From assembly GCA_029449245.1 (NCBI GenBank), contig JANATF010000010.1:310001-374000 (forward strand): 64,000 nt of DNA. The letters run 5' to 3'. Every line of letters begins with the position of its first letter. Within the stretch, counting starts at the first letter, position 1. Shown piece by piece: positions 1-12,461 of the stretch. A program made the position numbers and the translations under genes. The notes under the pieces are model-generated. The model ran no database searches. It saw nothing but the letters and a program-made list of their open reading frames with translations, and had not been told where the DNA came from. This DNA is from Mortierella alpina. Lineage: Eukaryota; Mortierellomycota; Mortierellomycetes; Mortierellales; Mortierellaceae.

Positions 1-851
1 ACTCGCTGGGTGTGTGTCGATACTCCCTCCTCTGCCCCTCGTCGAAACGTACACAGGTCCAGGCACTGTGTCCTGCAGCAGAGCGCACTCCTCCGGGTAC
101 ACCGTCGGCGATACCAAATCGATCGACCGTTGCACTAGGCGCGAGTCCTTATCGGTCTCGCATAAATTACACGAGTGCGCTGTATGCGGTGTATGCGGTG
201 TACGCGGTGTATGCGGTGTGCTCCACAGGAACGTTCGCCTGCTTCTCTCGGCTGCTCCTTGATCCATTGCTCCTTCCATCGACGCACCCATCGCTCTTGT
301 TCATCGCTTGTTCATCGACTCTAATTCCCCAACGCTGATCACGCATGTGCCGCGCTTGGTTCATCCTCACACCTACCCATCCCTAGCCATCCCGTGCGCC
401 TGATCACCGCTTTCCGTTCTCCGCGTCTCTCAGACATACTGACTTTCCGACATACTTTACGCCCAGACCAAAGCCTTTCATACACCAACGACTCTGCAAC
501 GCCCACGCCCAGCCCACACCGCCGGTCTGCAGACCACGTCCATACACATTCACCGCTGTCCATCGCAGATCCATCCATCCCGCCATCCATCCACCCATCC
601 TTCCAGTTGCCATTCCCCCTCCTTCGATCTCTCTCGAATCTCCCCTCTCTGGATTTCACCGCTGGTGCACAAAAGGACAACTCCACCTTCGCGGCTTTGC
701 TGCTCCTTGCACCCCGTTCCCCGCTTGCATGTATCTCCCCCTCTCCTTCTCAAGGACAGTGTCAGGAAAGAGTAATTAAATTGTATCCTCCGACATACTC
801 TTCTCCTCCCACTCTGCACATCCTCCACAGCTCCCAGGCTCAGCCCTAATA
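1..851. other. Upstream region of the first gene, no gene seen
   Basis: No convincing coding sequence. Short open frames exist on both strands but lack family resemblance and mostly reflect biased composition. The last 400 bases are strongly C/T-rich on the + strand, which fits a promoter or 5' leader for the gene starting at 852. A short 9-bp tandem repeat lies at 181-216. The far left edge could hold the 3' or 5' flank of a neighbour outside the window. Confidence 0.6.
181..216. repeat. 9-bp tandem repeat
   Basis: Four consecutive copies of the unit TGTATGCGG, the third with one T-to-C change. It lies in non-coding sequence about 640 bases upstream of the first gene. It is a simple minisatellite with no visible function. 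Confidence 0.85.
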
Positions 852-3800
852 ATGTCTGGAGGGAATGGCACTCGCTTCCCTTATAATGGCACCTGGCCCT
901 CTCCTCCTCCTCCAAACGCCCGCGGCAATGGATCCTGGTGGGACAACGACAACGACGATGACGACAACTACGACACCGAACCGCGCTGGACCCGAAGCCC
1001 AGACTATGCCGGCGCCTGGAACAATGCTTTCATGCCTGACACGAGCTACGTAGTTTCCACTTGCTACCTCTCCTTTCTTTGCGTCGTGGCTGTTATCATG
1101 TGCTTGAGATCCCGGACGCGACTCAGGATCTTTGCATGCTTCATCACATACGTTGGACTCACTATCTCGGTCGCCGGACTTCTGCGAGCAAAGTTCATAA
1201 TCGGTCCTTCATGGTTCTGGGCGTGGAACTTCTTAGGCGAGGGCTCTGGAGTCGTAATCCTCGCGTTGACGATCGTCTCTGTTGGATCAGGGTTCTACCC
1301 AATGATGGGAAGTCGGAACAAGTTCTGGCGACTCTGTATGTTGGTGATAGTCATTTACGGATTGCTCTCAGCAGCTAATCTTGCGTACTACGTTCAACAA
1401 AAGGTGATCTTCCGTCCGCTTTCAGCCGAGGATGTCCAGCGCTTGCGCCAGGACATTATTGATGCTGGTATCGTCACGGAAGCCAGGCTCGATCGGTTGC
1501 GCCTTTGGGAGCAACGCCGTGGGCTGATCCCCCAAACGGATGGCGCTATCACCGGTGTCAATGACTGGAGAGAACTAGCCTGGCCCGAGCGCGAGATGTT
1601 TGCTCGGCCGTTAACAAAACTTTACTTGGGCCATCAACTCCTCATGGAATGTACCTGTATCGTGGTCGTGTTTTATCTCTTCATCCCTCTGGTGCGGCAC
1701 CATCGCCACGGCCCTATCGGCCGCCCAGTTGATAGCGACATGATGGCTGTTGGCGTCTGGTACCTGTCCAGCTTGATGACACTAGCACTGGTGAGTTATA
1801 TTATTTGTGATCCATCATACTGACACCCCTCCAATACCTGTTGCTAACCCCAATGTATCCCTATTGTCTGAAAGGCGTACGCGATTCTCAACATCATCTA
1901 CATGGTCAACAACGAGTTTATATACGAGCAACAAGCCCAGGCTTTGGATCTCTGTCTGCGAATTACCATCGGACCTATCTTCTTCCTGCCAGCGCCTGCA
2001 TTTCTTTTGAGGTATTATCGCGACCACTTTCGAAAGTTCAAGGGCAGCAGCAACAGCAGTGGAAGGAACAATGGCAGCGCTGCTCGTACATGGGGCTCCA
2101 GCAACAACCATTTCGGCAGCTCAGTCGCCAAGTCCGATAGTCCGCACCCCACCGGAAACTTTGCGATGTCCGCAACCACCACTCGGGTCGAGAGCAGACT
2201 CGGCGAATGCAGCACACCCCAAGGCCCGTTTGACACAAATGTTCATCAAAACAAGACTAAAGATCTCGCGACTCCAAGCAGCGTTTATGGGCGACTCAAA
2301 TTGTTCCAGACCAGAGACCGCGGCCTTTCAGTGGAGAGCAGCAGGGTCCTGAGCAAGGACTTTGAGTGCGAGTCAAGACAGTCGAATAACCCATCGGAGG
2401 ACCGGCCCGACTCCTATCATCAGTATTACACGAACAACGAGTCGAACCAGCATCCACTGCACAACTCTGCTGTCCTCAACGACAACGAGGGTGGCCAAGA
2501 TATCAATGAAGCGATGAGCACCCCATCACATAGCAACCAACCGTCATATGTGGTGAATATACCACAAGCACCCAAGCCAGCTCTCACGCAACAGCCCATA
2601 CGACCCGCAAGGAGTAGCAGCAGGACCGCAGGCCGAACAGATTTCGGAGATATACCAAGAAGTTCCATCGAGCCCATGGTAGGCGCACATAAGTCATTGG
2701 CAAAAACTGAAGGTAGGATGTCCCCATAATGCTCTCTAGGTTTATTGCTCACTATTCATGGCGAAGTGTGCCGTGGAAGAGGAATACTGACACCCCTCCT
2801 GGAATTTTGATTCCGCAGACAGTCTGCAAAAGACTGCTCCAAGGGGATCTATTGGCACCACTGGCTGGGAAGTTGGAGGCTTCAATCCCCTGGGAAGTGT
2901 AGCATCAGGCAAATTACCCAGTACCAAACGCGAGCAGGTGGCCGAACACCAAGAACCTCCATCCGACACGCTTCCGTTCTCTGATACTCCCATTGAAGAG
3001 CTCACGGGGCTCCAAAGACAGCTGGCTGAACACCGGTCCGCGATCCTGCCTCAAGTCATTGCGTTCAAAGCCTACCACGAAGATCGTGCCGCCGCCGAAC
3101 AATTTGATCACTCTCTCAAGAGCCTCAACAGAGAACCTTTTGAGTCAGAGGGAGCCCGAGCAATGGCCAGCGAGGACTCTGGCTCAAGGATCGTGTTTCC
3201 TCTTCGCCAATCCGACGAGGATCTATCTCCAGGGAGCCACTATTCATCCAAACTTCTTCAGGGCACGGAACTAGACACGGGTCATCAAGCTGCCTTACCT
3301 AACGTCGACCCGGTGCATTGGTCCATGGCATCGTCGCCGCCCAAAAAGCGAGAGAATGCTTACTCTGGGGCCACCAAGGCCGCAACAGCAAGCAAACATC
3401 GCGAGGGCTCTGGCAAGTCAAAGGAGGGTTTTGCTTCCGTGTTCACGAAGGCTCTCAGCGGTGGTGGAAGCAACAATTCCAGCGGCGCTCCTGGCAAGGG
3501 ATCTGTCGCTACAAAAGGAACAGACGACTCTCAAAGCCGTGTCAAGCAAGACCTCAAGAATCGAGATCTCAGCACTGGAAATATCGAAATCTCTTCGTCA
3601 GAGTTGCTACTTAACAGAAACCCCGTTGGTGCGTCGGTCAAGCAATTGGCTGAGCTCTCGGTCATGAGGAAACAAGGTCTGGCCGAAAATGAGCAGAATA
3701 TGATGTCCTATGGTGCCTACTCTGATCCGTACGAAGATGACGCCGGATTCAGGCGACTGGCAGATCAACCCCACCATGGAGCAGCCAGCTACCATAATAC

Positions 3801-5154
3801 TTCACAGAATGCCTACGGTCGCTTGGATAGTAACAGCATGGCCAGGGTTGCCGCTCTGGCAGAATCCAAAAGCTCGGCCTCCTCTGCTACCACAAAAGGC
3901 AGCGCCTCATCTCAAAGCCTAGGATCCTCCAAGTCTCGCGAAAGCCTATCTAAGAACAATGCAGCCACATCCACGGCAGCGACGAGTGCACCTTCACGGG
4001 ATGGTCAATCAACACGTCCAATGTCGCCCAAGAAATCGAGTTCCAAGCTGTCTTCGCGCAGTGCACGGTCCAGATCCGACTCTTTGTACCGCGAAAGCCA
4101 AGATGCTGCACAGCCATCGACGACAACAGCCCCACCTGCGTCTGCGAGCAGGTTCCTCCCCTCGTCCCCAGCCGCACCGACGCCCGAGCCGCCTGTCATG
4201 ATCAAGACCTCCCTATCTCCTCCTCCGCGCCAGAGTTGGAGGCGTTCAAAGTCGTTCAAGGGCCTGAATATGTCAGTGGCAACTATCGATACGGCCCTAG
4301 CCAACAATGACGCAACTGCCTTGCCAGGCGAGCCTTTGTCCTCTGCAAGCGCCACAGACACATCCTTCGTGTCCTCGGCCCAGAGCTCACCCACTGGCGT
4401 CGTCACTGATACTCACAGAGATCTGGCGAATTCGCCTACAGCGCACCGTCCACAAAGTCCTCCGGACCGTTCAACTTTGGATGGTCGCGGAAATTCGCTA
4501 GAGCATAGCGAGCCCAGAGCAAGCCGAGAGAACGAGCGCAGTCTTGCCCAGAGCTCACGCCTTCACTCAAGTCGTCAGCAGAGGTCAGTGGATAACCTCT
4601 CGTCCGCATACCACTACCAACGCGCCTCGGAGCTGAATCAGAGCGGCAACAGCGCAAGTGCGGCAACAAGCCAGGTACATGCGTCCTCTCAGCCGACTTT
4701 GAGACAGTACCGCGAGCCTTCGGGGATAGCGATCCCATCGACGCTGCAATCATCAGCCCTGTGCTCACCACGAGGATCTCCTCCTTCTCCTGGCATCAAG
4801 AAGAGCGGTGGCGTGAACAGCTACTTCATGTCAAATAGCCAAGACGGATACACTCGAAATATCCCTTCGCCGACGCGTCATGGCGGTGGAGGCTCCACGT
4901 CGACGACTATGACCAACATCAGCTCTCATATGGGTGCCAACCAAGGGGACTGGCCACACTCGCCTATGGATAGCAGGAGCCAGAGTCTTACAAGCTACTC
5001 CAGTCAGGCCCAGGGCCGCATGTTGTCGGACGACCCCTGGACTCAGGCTCTGGTGAATCGAGCCCAAGGCCAGACTGCAGCAGCTGCAGACTACACGGAC
5101 GTCTACAGGGGACCTGGTACAAGGCCGTCTGTGGCTCGAACCGCTTCTGAATAG
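852..5154 (+). CDS. Seven-span membrane protein with very long disordered C-terminal tail
   Basis: Three exons: 852-1790, 1875-2712 and 2819-5154, giving about 1,370 residues. Both introns have GT-AG ends and matching phase, and the first join completes a hydrophobic segment. The N-terminus (about 60 residues) has no signal peptide but carries NGT and NGS sequons and an acidic run, so it may face outside. Seven hydrophobic segments follow at about residues 65-86, 91-112, 119-145, 158-180, 258-283, 298-325 and 337-357. A positively charged stretch after the last span (RYYRDHFRKF) suggests a cytosolic C-terminus. About 1,000 residues of Ser-, Gln- and Pro-rich sequence follow, with no visible fold. 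The layout resembles fungal GPCR-like sensors, but I recognise no named receptor family, so receptor function is inference. It lies 282 bases upstream of the GMPPA gene on the same strand. Confidence 0.8.
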
Positions 5155-5436
5155 AAATACAAGACTTTATTCAAGCGTTGCATGCAGTGGTAGATGGATG
5201 ATTGTGAAGAGGAGGAGTGACGCGCCATAGGTGCCTCGGGTCAGAGAGCTCGGCAGCCAGGACCCATCCCGGACACCAGGGCACGCAAATATATTTAGTG
5301 TGCCTCATCGTCAAATATAGCATTTCGCCAACCTTAAAAAAAAAAGGTGCATCTCTCCTTTGTCCTCCAGTTCTTTCGTTCATCCATCACCATCGATCGT
5401 TCATCGCTCTTTTCCTCCCTGCCCATTCCATCATCC

Positions 5437-7360
5437 ATGAATCCAAAGGCCATCATCCTCGTCGGCGGTCCCTCGCGCGGCACGCGCTTCCGCCCCCTCT
5501 CGCTCAATGTCCCCAAGCCCCTGTTCCCGGTGGCGGGCAAGCCCATTATCGCGCATCACATCGCCGCCCTGTCCAAGGTCGAGGATCTCAAGGAGATTCT
5601 CCTCATCGGTTTCTTTGAGGATTCGGTCTTTTCCTCATTCCTCCAGGATGCTGCTCGTGAATACCCTAATCTCCACATTCGGTGAGTTTTTGCATCTGCT
5701 TTGTGCACAACAACAACACCCTTTTGGTTCATCCAGGTTTTTTTTTTTTTTTTTTTTTTTCGCAGGAGGATTATGGTTATTTTTTGTCTCTTGTTTTGTG
5801 GGAATAATGGACTGGTTTGCATTCATCGCCAGCCAAGAGAACGAAAAACGTGGACCGATTCGCTGGCCCTGACTTGCGTAGAAACAACCCCGAGGATATA
5901 TCGATACATCTGGACGACCACACAACATTTGGGGAATCCAATTCCAAGATGTGTTTGTTCTTTTTCTAATACCATTTTTTTTTCTTATTGTTTCTTTCTT
6001 CCTTAGTTACCTTCGTGAATATCAGTCCCTCGGTACTGCAGGAGGTCTCTACCACTTCCGCGACGAGATCATGCGCGGTAATCCTGGCCAGGTGTTTGTC
6101 CTTCACGCGGATGTTGCCTGTACATTCCCCTTGCAGGCCATGAAGAAGGCCCATGAAGGTCACCGTGGTCTGTGCACGATCCTCGGGACCAAGGTGCCCA
6201 GGGAATCGGCCAACAACTTTGGTTGCCTGGTCGCAAAGCCGGATACGAACGAGGTTCTGCATTACGTCGAGAAGCCCGAGACGTTCATCTCGAACCTGAT
6301 CTCTTGCGGTGTCTATCTCTTTGACTGCGCCATCTTTGATGAGATTCGAAAGTCGCTTGAGAACAAGAAGGGAAAGTAAGTAGTCGAGGAAAGGACGAAC
6401 TCCTGACGGGGCAATTGCGTAAAAAAAGAAAGAAAGAAAGAAAGGGTTCGTTTGCTAATATTCCTGATAGTGTCGAAACAGATATTTATGGCAGAGAAGT
6501 TTTCCAGGATGGCAACAAGTTGCGCCTTGAGCAGGATCTTCTTCGTCCCTTGGCACAGGCACGCAAGCTGTTCGTCTACGAGACCAAAGACTTTTGGAGA
6601 CAGATCAAGACTGCAGGGTAAAGAGAAAAAAAAACACAGAAAGCAACATGGAGCACAACCCACTCTGTCCAGGAAGCAATTGTCCCTCTGCCTCTCACAT
6701 CGAGTAACCCTGTTCAGTGTCCAAATACGACTGGCGGCTAACCTTTCAAAATGACATGCTTTGTGTCGTTCGTTTCCTTTTTGAAAAAAAAAAGCTCTGC
6801 CGTGCCTGTCAACGGACTGTACCTGGAGCAGATCATGCATACCAACCCTGAAAAGCTCGCCAAGAACACGGCTGATGGTCCCGAGATTGTGGGCGCTGTG
6901 TACATTCACCCCACTGCACAGATTGATCCCAAAGCCAAGGTAAGAAAAAGTGAAACAACGTTTTCAAGTCTGCGCACCCTCCGCAAGTGTTGACATGATT
7001 TTTTCTGTAACGATATTATAGATCGGACCCAACGTGTCCATTGGACCCAACGTGTATATCGGCAAGGGAGCTCGTATCAGGGACGCCATTGTGCTCGACA
7101 ATGTCGACATCAAGCAGAACGCCTGTATCCTGCATGCGATCATTGGCTGGAACTCCAAGGTCGGATGCTGGTCGCGTATCGAGGGCACCCCAGCCCCAGC
7201 ACACAACAGCACGGCCGTGACCAAGAGCGGACTCAAGATCCAGAGCGTCACGATCCTCGGCAAGGAAGTTGTAGTCAAGGACGAGATCATTATCAGGAAC
7301 TGTATCGTCCTGCCACACAAGGAACTGAAGCAGAGCTGTGAGAATGAGATTGTCATGTAA
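5437..7360 (+). CDS. GMPPA: GDP-mannose pyrophosphorylase alpha-type subunit (GMPPA-like)
   Basis: Five exons: 5437-5681, 6007-6375, 6471-6617, 6795-6939 and 7022-7360, giving 414 residues, close to the roughly 420 of animal GMPPA. The ATG at 5437 was chosen because [11 protein letters not shown] matches the family N-terminus; an in-frame upstream ATG at 5347 would add an unlikely 30 residues. The nucleotidyltransferase signature [13 protein letters not shown], then [20 protein letters not shown] and [11 protein letters not shown], are GMPPA-type. A C-terminal left-handed beta-helix follows, with hexapeptide-like repeats around [14 protein letters not shown]. The family makes or regulates GDP-mannose for glycoprotein and cell-wall mannan synthesis in the cytosol. 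In animals the alpha subunit senses GDP-mannose and restrains the beta subunit; whether it is regulatory here is inference. The first intron (5682-6006) contains a 22-base T run. The gene end faces the NIPA-like gene. Confidence 0.93.
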
Positions 7361-7523
7361 AAGAGTGAGAAAGGCAGGAAGGGAAGTTCTATACAGTCTA
7401 CATTAGGTATCAAAAAGAAAAGTATGCCGCTCAATGATTTGAGTGAAAGTTTGATAGCATCCACCATTTTCCCCTCCCTCTCGCCCTTTCCTGGTGTCCA
7501 TAGGATATGCTTGAATGGATACC

Positions 7524-10500
7524 TTATTGATCAATGCCATTCCTGCGCCTTGGCTGATGCAACTCTGTCAATTCAGAGTCCTCTCCCGCTGTACTCTCCT
7601 TTTTCTTGGAGCGCGACGACTGCTGTTGAGGCGGTTGTTGAAGATGGGGAGGATGAGTCGAGTCCGACGGATATAAGGAGGTCGCTGAAGCCACGGTTTC
7701 CTGATCGTCTGATGCTGAAGCACCATGTTGGCTCGAATATGGGCCACTGCTTGCAAACGAAGATTCCTTTGGCGATCTCAAGGTTTGGAATGCATACTCG
7801 GACCCTTGTGGTGGATGATCATGACGTATTGTTGGGCTCGAGCTCAGCTTTGCACCTGGGAGAAATTTCGCTGCACCAGCTGCACCAGCTGCACCTGAGC
7901 CTTTGTTGTTGGACGAAGCCGTGGAATCCATAGAGTGCGAGATAGTGACGGCAAAGTCCTGTTCACTAGGTGACATGTGATGTTGGTGGTGGTGCTGATG
8001 CTGTTGGCGATCATCATTCTTCCGTCCCGGGACGGCAACTCCTGAGGTCTTGATCCTTGGCGCAAATGTCTCTTTAGATTCTCTGGAAGGCTGCTGCTGC
8101 TCCTTGAGCAGAAGAGATGACGATGTTTTGTGACGAGGTTGCTTCGTCAGCACTTCATGCGACTGAGAGCGTTCCTGTAGATACGGCGCCGGAAATCGGT
8201 GGTCCGCTGGAGTATGCACAGTACCAGGCCGCACCTGAGCCGAGGATGATTGCGATGGTGGTGGTAGTGGCGTGGGATTGTGATGAGGATGGTGATGTGT
8301 TTGATACGACGACCCATAGCTGTGGTCAGGAATGGGCACTAGCGATGTGCTCGACGGGTAATTCGCGATGGAGGGTGTGGGGAAAACCCCACTGAATGCA
8401 GAGCTGGATCTCGAGCCAAGAGGTGGCCGCTGCAGATGTTGAGTACTGGTCTGCGCCAGACTGGCGACACTCCCACGACGGTCCTCGCTCCGGTGACCCG
8501 TGTAGTTTTCCATGACCTTTTCGAGTCCGAGCAGACTTGTATGGCGAGATCCAACCGCTGAAAGTGCATTGTGCATCGTGCTGGTGAGCGAGAAACCTTG
8601 CTCTTTGCTTCCATGGGCAGTATTTTTTGAGTAAGACGTGCCCAGCAACGGAACGGACGCGTTCTGACCGACGGATTCCGCGGCTGAGATCGACGTCGTT
8701 CCTGTTCGTGGCATTCGATTGGGAGGGAATGGGGGTATAGGGTATCCAATGCTCACTGGTACTGATGGTCGTCGGCCTTGCTCCAAGTCTGTCCGCGATC
8801 GGCTTCGCTCCTGCGACTGGTATAATGGACGACCCGTTGGATAATGGTCGAACGACGTGCGCTTTGGGACCGGTGTATATGGTTGCGGAGTCAAGGGCCA
8901 GGGAGCATTGGGGTTTGGCACTGGAACTGCAGGCACGCCCTTGTCCCGATCCGATGTGATGAAGTAGACTCCCAGGAACGTCATGCAGCAACCCGTGAGA
9001 AAGTGCAATCCCTTGTTGAAATCCATCTCATCAAAGTCGTTATACAAGATGGCTGATCCAATAATGGCGCTTGTAGTGAAAAGGACGAACTGGGTCGGAA
9101 TCACTTGCTATTCATGAGAAGACATACGTTAAAACAGTGCATCAAGATGCCAAATGTCATCTTCTTCTCCTTTGTGGTAATCCAAGCCAAGGACTAGTTT
9201 CTCCTGATCTTCGATTTCCGCAATAAATTGGGATCATAGGCCGGTGCTTACTGTAGAGTCGAATCGCTGCAATGACTTGTTGAGATATTTGATCTGCAAT
9301 ACTGCTGTGGAGACCAGCACGAATACGAGCAGATAGGCGATCGGGTACGTGAACATCTTGTAGAAGGAGAGACTGAGCAAGGAGGACACGCCTTTCGTGG
9401 CTAGAACTGTGTAACCGCCTATGGAGAGCAATCAGAAGGATGTTCGTACATCAGAACGACAAGGCACGCTTGGTAGTGTTACTCAAGAACGCAAAGCATG
9501 GTCTTTCTTTTTTGTCACATTCCATACCAAAGATGGCGACGATCGCAAGGTCGATGAAGATGTACTCGCTGCCTATCGAGTCTGAGAGCGAGGCAAGAAC
9601 GGCGACCATAACACAGCAGATGATAAAATACACAATGAACTGTGTCTGTAGTAGCGCTGCGATGACCGCCTCAGGGGTCAACTGCTCTCAATCGATTTTC
9701 CAAACAAAGAAGATAAGGAAAACAAAATGGTGAGTCTGCGAACAATTTTGTGATGAAAATAGTATCCCGCAAAAAGCCCACGGACCAGGCACCCTCCCGC
9801 TTCCCCCGCTTGTGTGCCTTGCAAACAGGTTTTACTGCTGTATTCCATTGTTTGCCAAGGCGTAAAGCGTATCCTCGATAGAACAGTGAGGTCAAAAAAA
9901 AAAAGGAGTGCGCCGGTTTTGCATGAAAAAATAGTAATCGTGCAGCATGTTGACTGTACCTTGACTTCATTCTCCTTAGAGTTGATCACAACCACTACTG
10001 TTCCGATGATCGCGATGGTGATTCCCAAGAGGTCGCGGCTTCGAAATGGCTCTCGGAGCATGAGCGGGGCGAGGATGACATTGCTCACCAAGGCCACTGT
10101 TCCTAATGGCGCGATGATTGACGCCTGTGCATATCCATAAGCCAAGAAATTGCCGCATTCGCCCAGGATCATGAGGGTCATTCCAGCCCACCAAGCCTTC
10201 GATTGCAGATAATCCATGCCCGAGATCGAACTGGTCGCTGCACTGTCCTCGCCATTGTTTGGCTTCGGTCTCAGTGGAACGTACGCGGAATCACTTTGCT
10301 CGCTCGTGTCGCTATCGTAGCTGTTGTCGTTTTCGTGTGAATGAATACTGCTCCTCCTGCTATTGTTACTACTGTGGGTGCTGTGCACGTTTCGTCCAGA
10401 CCCATAGTCCTCTCTGTCGTCATGGTAGGGATGAACAGCGACTGCTGCTGGGTCGAGATGTGCCTCCTCTTCTTCGATTGCATACGTGGGCAGCGTCGTG

Positions 10501-11047
10501 TGAAGCGGTGTTGAGTCTGTGTCTGCATCGGGCTGGAGTTGATTGTGGGCATACTTTTGGATATTGAGGGCGACAGAAATGAGAATCTACAGAGCGTTCA
10601 TCGATAGAGAGGGGTCAGCGAGGCAATATGGTAAGCAAGCTCTTTTTCGAATACCAGGGGGCGAAACCCCTTCACTTACGTTTCCAGCGATGGCGATGAT
10701 GACCCCAATGTACGAGTGCACCTGTCAAGAGAGGAAGAGCGTGCTAGTTAGCTTCCGGTGTAGGACAAGCTGTAGTTTTGCGTCCATCCAGGCTGCATGG
10801 AACCAACGCAGCACACGGACAGACCGCAAGGGGTCATTTGCTTTTGCTCAGGGCTGAGAGTAGGACGGATGGGCACAGGGCGAGCAGCACAAGGGCATAA
10901 GGGCAGGGGCAGGTGCTTGGCTCTTGCGTCGGCTGTCCCTCGCGCTTTGTGCTGTTGCCAAGCAATATGCCTCTCCTGTGGTTCCTGTTCATGCTGGTGC
11001 GTCAGTCTCCTTACATTGATGTCAGGAAACTCGTCCAACGGCCACAT
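7524..11047 (-). CDS. NIPA-type magnesium transporter with extended loop and tail
   Basis: Six exons, read in transcript order: 11047-11015, 10721-10680, 10586-9960, 9681-9528, 9418-9252 and 9107-7524, giving about 868 residues. The first two exons are tiny (11 and 14 codons), and together with the third they rebuild the first span, YIGVIIAIAGNILISVALN. The remaining core has typical NIPA features: WWAGM then GECGNFLAYGYAQASIIAPLG, AIFGGYTVLATKGVSSL, QIKYLNKSLQRFDST and FVLFTTSAIIGSAIL. Family members move Mg2+ across the plasma membrane or endosomes. Two features are unusual: a Ser/Asp-rich insert of about 110 residues between spans 1 and 2, and a Ser-, Gln- and His-rich tail of about 450 residues, probably disordered. 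The stop lies 164 bases from the stop of the convergent GMPPA gene; the 5' end diverges from the Imp1 gene. Confidence 0.9.
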
Positions 11048-11779
11048 TCGCGCTGGTGCTTTTCCGTGAGTGGGTGTATATAAAAGAAGAACAAAGGAGA
11101 CGTAGGGGTGGATGCGAGCGTGGGAGGGGAGGATCAGGGCACGGCAGAGAGCATGAGGATGGGCACGGCTGTTGACGGGGTGTCGTGCTCGTGGGCGGGG
11201 TATAATTCGCGAATGGGAAGAACTGGAGAAGGAAGGGGAGACGAAGGAATGAGCCGTGAGGAAAAGGAGCAGATTAGGAAGAAAAAAGGAAAAAAAAAAA
11301 AATCAAACAGGCATAGCTGCATGAGCATATGCACAATGGCACGAGTACCCTTCGAGCGACGCTCCTCTGCTGGATCCCCTCAGCCTGGCTATCGCTGGAT
11401 CGACATGTCTCCCTCACCCTTCATCCCTCTCATCCCCACAGGCGCAAGAGCGTTGACGCGGCCGTCGGTTGCGTTGGGGGTGATGCGCTCTACACACTAC
11501 ATTCTGAAGGATACGCCAGCCTGCCTGCCTTGTATGCGTGAGTGCCACTCATCCTAGAGACAGCTGTCTCGCAGTAAGCTTGCACTGTACTGTGCCCTCG
11601 ATGTCTGAGCGCGTAGCCAGGGAACGAGACGCGAACAAGCAGCGGGACATTTGCTTCTTGGTATGTGCGTCAAGTGGATTGTCCGTTACAAAAGCGTCAG
11701 CTGGAACACCGTCACAAAAATAACGTCGCTGCTCTTCGATGCTCGTGTGCTCCCTTCCGACATTCTACATCCTCTCGCC
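11048..11779. promoter_or_regulatory. Divergent intergenic region between NIPA-like and Imp1 genes
   Basis: This 730-base stretch separates two genes that point away from each other, so it should hold both promoters. A TATA-like TATATAAAAG lies near 11079-11088. An A-rich run lies near 11281-11300. Short open frames here show no family resemblance. Confidence 0.5.
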
Positions 11780-12461
11780 ATGTCAAGGTACTTCAAGAGC
11801 GCAGCCCTGGTCCTGCAGGTCGCATGCGGTGTCCAGCTCTTCAATGAATATGTCGCCGAGTTTACATGGGTAGGTGACAAGGGTGCCCAAGCTCATGTCA
11901 CTCTTGGAGCATCTCGCCTGCTTTCTTCTCAACCAACAAAAACGCTCATCTCTAATTCAACCTTCTACTCACAGTGCTTCGGACCATCGATGCTGCCCAC
12001 ACTCAACATGACGGGAGATATCGTTGGATATGAGCATTTGACGCAGCGATTCTCCAAGCTGGACACTGGCGACCTGGTGGTAGCAGTATCACCGACCGAT
12101 CCATCCAAGCTAGTCTGCAAACGGATCATCGGAGTGGAGGGCGACAGAGTATGCATTGACCCTATCTCAATGCATCGGCGGTACATCACTGTAAGCTGAG
12201 AACAGGGGTAGAGGATTTGCGTTCTAGGATCTTGTGTCAAGGAGAGGCGACTGTCGATCCGACCTTCTTAAGCAAACTTCATGCCTTTCCTGCATGGATC
12301 TAATATAGGTTCCTCCTGGACACTATTGGCTCATGGGCGACAACCTCAACAACTCGACCGATTCACGTGTTTATGGCCCGGTCAGTGGAGGGCTCGTTCT
12401 CGGACGTGTGTTTGCAAGAGTAAGAAATGAGAGAAAAAAAATATCGGCTCGTCAGAAATGA
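11780..12461 (+). CDS. IMP1: Mitochondrial inner membrane peptidase subunit 1 (Imp1/IMMP1L-like)
   Basis: Three exons: 11780-11869, 11975-12190 and 12309-12461, giving 152 residues; human IMMP1L is about 166. The family is S26 signal peptidase. An N-terminal hydrophobic anchor (about residues 6-28) precedes the box CFGPSMLPT with nucleophile Ser35. The general-base Lys79 sits in [10 protein letters not shown], and the closing box [15 protein letters not shown] has the NSTDSR form typical of subunit 1. The enzyme removes inner-membrane sorting signals on the intermembrane-space side of the mitochondrial inner membrane, normally together with Imp2, which is not in this window. The ATG at 11780 was chosen because it starts the anchor. 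The first intron is 105 bp, divisible by three and without a stop, so its retention would insert 35 residues just before the catalytic serine. Frame and motif agreement make the call strong. Confidence 0.93.

Noticed and set aside
181-216. 9-bp repeat considered as a CRISPR array or regulatory array
   Set aside because: The units are directly adjacent without spacers and the genome is fungal; it is a simple minisatellite.
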